This document shows positions 6,858-7,030 of a stretch of 7,030 nucleotides of DNA, one piece after another. Under the pieces are notes generated by a model. That model saw only the letters and a list, made by a program, of their open reading frames with translations. It made no database searches and was not told where the DNA came from. The DNA is from Actinomycetota bacterium (GTDB taxonomy: Bacteria; Actinomycetota; Actinomycetes; Actinomycetales; Microbacteriaceae), in contig JAHIOK010000020.1 of assembly GCA_018895315.1 (NCBI GenBank), forward strand, positions 1 through 7,030, given 5' to 3'. The position numbers and the translations under genes are program-made. Numbering within the stretch: position 1 is the first letter of the stretch; each line of letters opens with the position of its first letter.

Positions 6858-6886
6858 CAACAAGAAAGACCGCCCTCGGGCGGTCT
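6858..6886 (-). terminator. Trp attenuator: intrinsic terminator (3:4 stem)
   Basis: On the minus strand a perfect 9-bp GC-rich stem (AGACCGCCC, two-base gap GA, GGGCGGTCT; 6867-6886) runs into a T-rich tail TTTCTTGTT. It is the only hairpin in the window with a proper T-run, and it lies between a tryptophan-rich leader peptide and the synthase start. When tryptophan is plentiful and the ribosome finishes the leader, this stem should form and stop transcription about 30 bases before the synthase start codon. Confidence 0.88.
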
Positions 6887-6913
6887 GTGATCAGGAAACG
6901 CGAGCACACCGCC
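6879..6913 (-). promoter_or_regulatory. Trp attenuator: antiterminator pairing (2:3 stem)
   Basis: GGCGGTGTG (6905-6913) immediately after the leader stop codon can pair with CAC-AG-ACCGCC (6879-6889): 9 pairs with a two-base bulge. It consumes the first arm of the terminator, so the two stems exclude each other. The same segment can instead pair upstream, CGGTG (6907-6911) with CACCG (6919-6923) at the end of the leader peptide, giving the 1:2 protector stem. Ribosome stalling at the Trp codons (6926-6931) would block 1:2 and favour antitermination. Pairings were found by eye, without folding energies. Confidence 0.75.
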
Positions 6914-6949
6914 TTAAACGGTGGGCCACCAGGTGGAGGTCGCGAACAT
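6914..6949 (-). CDS. trpL: Tryptophan leader peptide MFATSTWWPTV
   Basis: An 11-codon reading frame, ATG 6949 to TAA 6914-6916, encodes MFATSTWWPTV with tandem TGG codons at positions 7-8. Tandem Trp in so short a peptide, directly followed by mutually exclusive stems and a terminator, is the hallmark of ribosome-mediated trp attenuation. It resembles the Streptomyces trp leader, which also begins MFA and carries a run of Trp, from memory. There is no Shine-Dalgarno; a TAATCT -10 element ends 7 bases before the ATG, so the transcript probably begins at the start codon itself (leaderless). The peptide is a sensor of charged tRNA-Trp rather than a functional product. Confidence 0.9.
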   Translation of the reverse strand: MFATSTWWPTV

Positions 6950-6955
6950 GGGGTC

Positions 6956-6984
6956 AGATTAGCACGCGTGCCGTCCGCACTCAG
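6956..6984 (-). promoter_or_regulatory. Promoter of the trp leader and synthase
   Basis: On the minus strand TAATCT (6956-6961) is a good -10; 17 bases upstream stands CTGAGT (6979-6984), matching three bases of TTGACA. Seven bases after the -10 is the A of the leader ATG, the expected transcription start. The -10 overlaps the TAA stop of the partial upstream frame. Confidence 0.65.
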
Positions 6985-7030
6985 GGCACTCGCGCGAGGT
7001 CACCGGAGACGGGTAGAGCTGCGCCGCGTA
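6959..7030 (-). CDS. C-terminal end of an unidentified protein with a Cys-rich tail (partial)
   Basis: The minus strand from the right edge is open for 23 codons up to TAA (6959-6961) and reads YAAQLYPSPVTS followed by RECPECGRHAC. Third codon positions are mostly G or C, as expected of coding sequence here. The tail CPECGRHAC looks like one half of a zinc ribbon or knuckle (CxxC, then His and Cys), but the fragment is too short to name. If real, the gene is upstream of and co-directional with the trp leader, and its stop codon lies inside the leader's -10 element. It could also be a chance open stretch. Confidence 0.45.
   Translation of the reverse strand, partial: YAAQLYPSPVTSRECPECGRHAC

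Overview
The window is high-GC, gene-dense DNA with strong G/C preference at third codon positions. The gene content (Dxr tail, RseP/Rip1-type protease, an extra MurE-family ligase, YcnI, a leaderless-looking trp leader) points to an actinobacterium, most likely Microbacteriaceae and perhaps Microbacterium. That assignment rests on gene content and style, not on a marker gene. There are no RNA genes, insertion sequences, CRISPR arrays or prophage genes, and no gap between genes exceeds about 152 bases.

Layout from left to right. (1) The last 48 codons of dxr (isoprenoid MEP pathway) end on the plus strand at 147. (2) A minus-strand block follows, read right to left: a small His/Met-containing membrane protein (2868-3449), a YcnI-type copper-binding surface protein (2088-2795), and a divergent MurE-family Mur ligase (274-1935). 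(3) The site-2 protease RseP/Rip1 (3530-4831) is on the plus strand, divergent from the membrane protein. (4) A fused PhzE-like anthranilate/aminodeoxyisochorismate synthase (4877-6826) is on the minus strand and converges on rseP. (5) Upstream of that synthase is a complete tryptophan attenuator: promoter, an 11-codon leader peptide with tandem Trp codons (MFATSTWWPTV), an alternative antiterminator pairing, and an intrinsic terminator. (6) The right edge holds the end of another minus-strand reading frame with a Cys-rich tail, whose stop codon lies inside the leader promoter.

How the parts relate. dxr and rseP are neighbours in many actinobacteria; here they are separated by the three-gene minus-strand block. 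The membrane protein and YcnI plausibly form a copper-handling pair at the cell surface. The Mur ligase keeps the ATP-binding machinery of MurE but differs at positions that read the third stem-peptide amino acid. The most informative feature is the attenuator: it ties a synthase whose sequence looks like the phenazine enzyme PhzE to tryptophan supply, which favours an anthranilate-forming role. The main points to test are this regulation, the substrate of the MurE paralogue and the copper pair. I did not find a wholly new system.
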